NCBI GenBank assembly: GCA_947469485.1
Contig: CANIPU010000023.1
Location: 1 to 37,185 of the forward strand
Origin: Chitinophagaceae bacterium
Lineage (GTDB): Bacteria > Bacteroidota > Bacteroidia > Chitinophagales > UBA10324
Reading direction: 5' to 3'
Length of the DNA stretch: 37,185 bases
The stretch's first letter is position 1; the number at the start of each line of letters is the position of its first letter. Position numbers and translations under genes: made by a program. Below the pieces are notes generated by a model that worked only from the letters and a program-made list of their open reading frames with translations, was not told the origin of the DNA and did no database searches. This document shows, one piece after another, positions 33,848 to 37,185 of this stretch.

Positions 33848-34534
33848 CTAAATTCCAAGTTGAACACTCAACATTTTTCCTCTGCAATGAATAAATAGGT
33901 CCTCATAGGTATTTAATGAAATATTTTGAGGGCTATTGATAATTTCAATTTTATGACCTTGGGGGAATTTATAACGCTCTGTAATTAACTTATCATAGCC
34001 AATTATATTTCCAACTATTTTTTCTAAATCGATATTATGAGTTTTTTGGGGGATTTCCGGAATTAAATATGTAATGCAAAAATGTTTTAGCATCCAATCA
34101 ATCTCATTTTTTATTTTCTGTGATGTAAAAAACTTTTGTAGAGTATGGATTCCTTCTGGAAAATGTAACAAGTTAGGATATGAATCATTTGGCAAACTTA
34201 TTCCAGAATTTGGTTTCGCATTGCTGGAGGTTTTTTGATATTTTTTTTGAATTTGCCCGACTAATGTATTTTTTTGAACGCATTCTTTTATATCAAATAT
34301 TGAAAAATTACCGCCTGATAAAAATGCAATGTGCTCATGCGTTCTACTATACATATCATGCGCTTTTCCAACATAATATGGGAAAAACATTTTGGAATTT
34401 GTAGGTATTGTGAAATCTGTTTCTTCTAGTGAAAATCCCCATATGTAAACTCCACTTTTACCATTTCCCTTCCTGAATAATGAGTTATTATTAAAGTCTT
34501 TAATAGTTCTGAAACATTCCTGATTGACATTCAT
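33848..34534 (-). CDS. GIY-YIG-like nuclease
   Basis: A 228-residue protein with the GIY-YIG pattern in its N-terminal part: GVY (Y30 in KSGVYIWG), YVG (Y54 in YYVGKAHD), K57, R64 and H68 (SRTHEH). An acidic residue in KNEIDWMLKHF (about residue 140) is in place for the catalytic Glu. The C-terminal half is unassigned. Spacing between the motifs is somewhat long. Nuclease activity is likely but not certain. It is the only gene behind copy R2 of the shared promoter, with an 88-base gap. Confidence 0.68.
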   Translation of the reverse strand: MNVNQECFRTIKDFNNNSLFRKGNGKSGVYIWGFSLEETDFTIPTNSKMFFPYYVGKAHDMYSRTHEHIAFLSGGNFSIFDIKECVQKNTLVGQIQKKYQKTSSNAKPNSGISLPNDSYPNLLHFPEGIHTLQKFFTSQKIKNEIDWMLKHFCITYLIPEIPQKTHNIDLEKIVGNIIGYDKLITERYKFPQGHKIEIINSPQNISLNTYEDLFIHCRGKMLSVQLGI

Positions 34535-34622
34535 TTGATTTAGGTTTAATTGGATAATAAATAATTTAAAGTATGTATTTGTGTAAATTTAATCATGTTA
34601 ATCGTTAAATATTTCTTTTTAT

Positions 34623-34659
34623 CAAATATATGTTAGTGAACTGCCAGAGCATGTCGGAG
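34623..34659 (-). promoter_or_regulatory. Shared 37-bp promoter/operator, copy R2 (GIY-YIG gene)
   Basis: On the minus strand: CCGACA (34652-34657), 5 bases, TGGCAG (34641-34646), then -7 box TATATTTG (34623-34630), a full match to TAnnTTTG. Confidence 0.8.
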
Positions 34660-34681
34660 AAAAATTAATTCTTCAATTGAG

Positions 34682-35929
34682 CTATTCTAATTCAAGCAGA
34701 TTATCCGATGCACCAATTTGTTTCAAATCTGGAATTGAACTTCCGGCTATACCTTTTATGGAACCAATGAAATGATTGGTGTTAAGCAAAACTTTTTCAA
34801 GTTGTTTTTCCCGTTGTTTCCAGATTCTTTCCATCGCTCTTTTCTCCTGAATATAATTATCGTGTAAGTCTGTAAATCCCTCTATGATTGAACCTACCTG
34901 CAAACGGAATTCATTACTGGTCAGGTAATCATAAAGCATTTGCATTTTTTCTCCCTTGTTAGTTTGTGAAGAATAGGCTTCATTAATTTTTATCAAACTT
35001 TCACGCAATACAAGTATCAATCCTCTGAAATCGTTGTAGCTGCATATCCAAACACCATCTATCTGCCCGATTCTATCAATATCTTCCGGCATAGCTTCAG
35101 TTACTATTACACAAATATCAGCTTTAACTAAAAGTGAATCTGATTTTAATTTAGTCACCCAATCGTTGCTGAATGATTTTGTTCGTTTGCTTTCATAAAG
35201 AATAATTCCATTGTCGGCACCAAATTTATTTCTAACAGTATGAATGATATCCGCACCTTTCACACCTTTAGAAACTTCACCTATTAGGTCAAATGGAAAA
35301 ATTGATTTTAATATTTCTTCTAAAGCTAACTCCTGAATTTCGCCCTGCAATTGCATGGAACCTTGTTCAGATTTCCGCTTCATCTCTTCTGCCAGTTTTG
35401 TTTGATCATCTAATTTTTTCTCGAGCTCTTTTACTTTTAATTCAACCCGTTCACTTTCCCTTTTACGGATTGAACCGGTTTCTTCTTTGAGTCGGTCAGT
35501 CATTTTTTGTTCAAACTCTAATTCAATATTCTGCCGTTGTTCATCAACTTGTCTTTTAAGTTGTTCGTTTTCTATTTTAGTTTTCTTCAATTCATGAACC
35601 TGCTTTTTTGCTTCAATGGATTCATCAGAAAGCGCTTTCATCTGCATTTCATAATCCTGCTGAACTAATTTTTTTATTTCCTTTTCTTTTTTGGCTGATT
35701 CAACTTTTGCTTTTTCTTCAACCAGTAGGTCCATCTCAATTGTTTTCTGTTTTAGTTCCATTTCTTTTTTAACCAATGAACTTTCCTTCGAATGAAATTC
35801 AGTTTCAATTTCTGAAATCTTAGCATTTAACTCTACCCGATATTTTTCTTCCAATTGCTGAGATAAAACATCTTCAATATTGAATTCGTGTCCGCATTTA
35901 GGACAAGTGATTTTTGTGGTTTTTGTCAT
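34682..35929 (-). CDS. DUF2130 protein, coiled coil with PD-(D/E)XK-like domain
   Basis: A 415-residue protein of the DUF2130 family. The N-terminus has a CPKCGHEF zinc-ribbon half site (C9, C12). A long charged coiled coil follows (about residues 20-205). The C-terminal domain begins GEIQELALEEILKSIFP and has a restriction-endonuclease-like core, with D227 in KGADIIHTV and E246/K248 in LYESKRTK. The biological role of the family is not known to me, but its architecture suggests a DNA-bound nuclease. It follows the metallopeptidase-like gene after 145 bases, with a weak hairpin between (36033-36056), so it may or may not share that promoter (copy R3). Confidence 0.85.
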   Translation of the reverse strand: MTKTTKITCPKCGHEFNIEDVLSQQLEEKYRVELNAKISEIETEFHSKESSLVKKEMELKQKTIEMDLLVEEKAKVESAKKEKEIKKLVQQDYEMQMKALSDESIEAKKQVHELKKTKIENEQLKRQVDEQRQNIELEFEQKMTDRLKEETGSIRKRESERVELKVKELEKKLDDQTKLAEEMKRKSEQGSMQLQGEIQELALEEILKSIFPFDLIGEVSKGVKGADIIHTVRNKFGADNGIILYESKRTKSFSNDWVTKLKSDSLLVKADICVIVTEAMPEDIDRIGQIDGVWICSYNDFRGLILVLRESLIKINEAYSSQTNKGEKMQMLYDYLTSNEFRLQVGSIIEGFTDLHDNYIQEKRAMERIWKQREKQLEKVLLNTNHFIGSIKGIAGSSIPDLKQIGASDNLLELE

Positions 35930-36032
35930 TTAGGAAGTTGTTGTTTATTATTTTAAAACTTGAGATTGCAATGCAACATACGAGTTAAGAAAATAGAGTG
36001 AGGATTACAATTAAATATTAATGCAAAAATCA

Positions 36033-36056
36033 TTTTAGAATTTTGATTTTCTAAAA
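36033..36056 (-). terminator. Weak hairpin between metallopeptidase-like and DUF2130 genes
   Basis: Arms 36033-36040 and 36049-36056 (8 bp, all A/T but one pair) are followed by a T-rich stretch on the minus strand. It could attenuate transcription into the DUF2130 gene. Confidence 0.35.
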
Positions 36057-36074
36057 ATTTATTTAGAGAGAAAT

Positions 36075-36872
36075 TTATATACCAATTGTGCCTGCTAAAT
36101 TTGAACCTCTTTTTTTATGGAGTATATCTTTTATTGGTTCACCTGTATATACCGATAAAATAAAACTTGCTAAGTCAATTGGATTTTTTTCATTTCGACA
36201 TTCTATAAATAGATCAATAATCTTATCTCTGTTGGAGATGTCTTTGAGTTTTTTATAACCTTGATATATATCAGGTTGAACTTCAGAAAATTTTTCGAAA
36301 TCTTCAAGAGCAGATGGATTACCATGGAGTGCCCAAACAACCATAAGCTGAGCCCAAGCCTCATGAAAATCCGTGCAGTCTTTCATGTTTAACCATCTGG
36401 TGTTGTTTTTATCCGGGAGCCAATGAGCAATCCAATGTCCAATTTCATGAAGGAGCACAATTAATCGAAGCTGAGTTATAGCATAATTATCATTGATTAT
36501 ATGAGCATCATCAGGAAGGTGAGTCAACCACTTTTTGCCAAGATATTTTCCGCAATATTCAATTGTTTTCTTGTATAAGATTATAATCCCTTCTTTATTT
36601 TCTCCGGGCTTATAATCATAGATGCCTAAAACTTCAGTTGCAAGTTTCTTTTCCTGATTTTTCTTTTCCTCAATCATTTCATCTAAAATTCCATATAATC
36701 CTAAATCAGTAATTTCCTTATTTGGATATTTTTGTTGGATCTGAGGTGGTATTTCATCAGACCAATATATTTCTGGTAATTTTTGTTCTTTAAAACCTGC
36801 TTGGTAAAAAATACTTAAAAGCTTTTTGATTTGTTCACTTTCTTGAGTCGATAATTGATATTCTGTTTTCAT
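36075..36872 (-). CDS. HExxH metallopeptidase-like protein
   Basis: A 265-residue protein of no family I can name. It carries a clear zinc-protease motif HEIGH (H142, E143, H146) on a helix (RLIVLLHEIGHWIAHWLP). H170/E171 in DFHEAWAQL, 25 residues later, would supply the third ligand as in gluzincins. The first 100 residues are charged and helical. No signal peptide is seen, so it is probably cytoplasmic. It lies behind copy R3 of the shared promoter and upstream of the DUF2130 gene, so a peptidase is again paired with a nuclease-like protein, as in the 27493 operon. Confidence 0.65.
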   Translation of the reverse strand: MKTEYQLSTQESEQIKKLLSIFYQAGFKEQKLPEIYWSDEIPPQIQQKYPNKEITDLGLYGILDEMIEEKKNQEKKLATEVLGIYDYKPGENKEGIIILYKKTIEYCGKYLGKKWLTHLPDDAHIINDNYAITQLRLIVLLHEIGHWIAHWLPDKNNTRWLNMKDCTDFHEAWAQLMVVWALHGNPSALEDFEKFSEVQPDIYQGYKKLKDISNRDKIIDLFIECRNEKNPIDLASFILSVYTGEPIKDILHKKRGSNLAGTIGI

Positions 36873-36949
36873 GATTTGGATTTTGAATATTTATTTTATG
36901 TTGGAAAGACTCAATATAACTGAGGTCAACTTGTAAATCTAATTTCTAA

Positions 36950-36986
36950 CAAAAATAAAACTGTAAACCGCCAAATGGTGACGGGG
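36950..36986 (-). promoter_or_regulatory. Shared 37-bp promoter/operator, copy R3 (metallopeptidase-like gene)
   Basis: On the minus strand: CCGTCA (36979-36984), 5 bases, TGGCGG (36968-36973), then -7 box TATTTTTG (36950-36957). The start codon is 77 bases downstream. Confidence 0.75.
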
Positions 36987-37185
36987 TATTTAAAAAATCA
37001 GTAATTAATTTCTGCGGAAATATTTCTTTTCAAAACCTGTACGTCTTCAAAGCAAAGTGAACTAAAGAGGTAAAAAAATAAGAGACACATTTTTGTTGTT
37101 GAATCGAAGTTAAGAATTAATTTTTAGTGTTTAAAAAAGCTTTTTTGCTGGAGTCGTAAAAGTTATTTCCAACCGCAAATTTTTG
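36987..37185. other. Non-coding right end of window
   Basis: Together with 36873-36949, this end holds no gene. Besides copy R3, only a 14-bp palindrome of A/T runs around AAGCTT (37133-37146) is seen. No att-like copy of the tRNA-Cys end is present. Confidence 0.5.

Noticed and set aside
37133-37146. A 14-base palindrome around AAGCTT as a terminator
   Set aside because: No loop is possible with the perfect palindrome and no gene ends next to it inside the window.

Overview
The window looks like a chromosomal segment of a Bacteroidota bacterium, probably near Chitinophagales/Sphingobacteriales. The DNA is AT-rich and genes show little Shine-Dalgarno signal. Promoters have the phylum's TTTG-N19-TAnnTTTG form, best seen before the tRNA-Cys gene. 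Gene content (tryptophan 2,3-dioxygenase, homogentisate and 4-hydroxyphenylpyruvate dioxygenases, CusA-type efflux with a His-rich leader gene, Obg without a C-terminal extension) fits this. The assignment rests on reading the sequence only.

Layout. 1-777: 3' end of an RND efflux pump gene, closed by a terminator. 1022-7465: a heavy-metal efflux operon (His-rich periplasmic protein, adaptor, CusA-like pump, TolC-like channel). 7545-12703: housekeeping genes (MazG-like pyrophosphohydrolase, M14 carboxypeptidase, fatty acid desaturase, adenylate kinase, Obg). 12757-14445: a Rieske-like protein that has lost both His ligands, tRNA-Ser(GGA) and tryptophan 2,3-dioxygenase. 14466-23476: a long minus-strand run (tatD, epimerase, cysH, IMPase, lnt, rsmI, YjbR, membrane protein, hppD, hmgA). 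23662-25188: a POT peptide transporter, followed by tRNA-Cys(GCA) and its terminator.

From the 3' end of tRNA-Cys to the end of the window the content becomes accessory, like an island placed at a tRNA gene. It holds an excisionase-like HTH protein, a zinc-ribbon protein, a degenerate agmatine-deiminase-like enzyme, a broken HIRAN gene, a Clp-type AAA+ ATPase fused to an FtsH-type (M41) protease, a DUF2779 protein with a Cas4-like nuclease part and a DEDD exonuclease part, a WYL regulator, an HNH-like protein, a small helical protein, a GIY-YIG protein, a DUF2130 protein and an HExxH metallopeptidase-like protein. No integrase and no second att copy are visible, so the far end probably lies outside the window.

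The most interesting observation is a 37-bp promoter/operator element present four times in this island, on both strands (27442-27478, 33667-33703, 34623-34659, 36950-36986). Each copy has an imperfect dyad CCGnCA-N5-TGnCGG at fixed distance upstream of a TAnnTTTG-like -7 box, and each stands before a different island transcription unit. The first copy drives the protease/nuclease/WYL/HNH operon, so the WYL protein may control its own operon and three other units. I read this as a co-regulated protease-nuclease system, possibly anti-phage or DNA-damage responsive. That function is inference.
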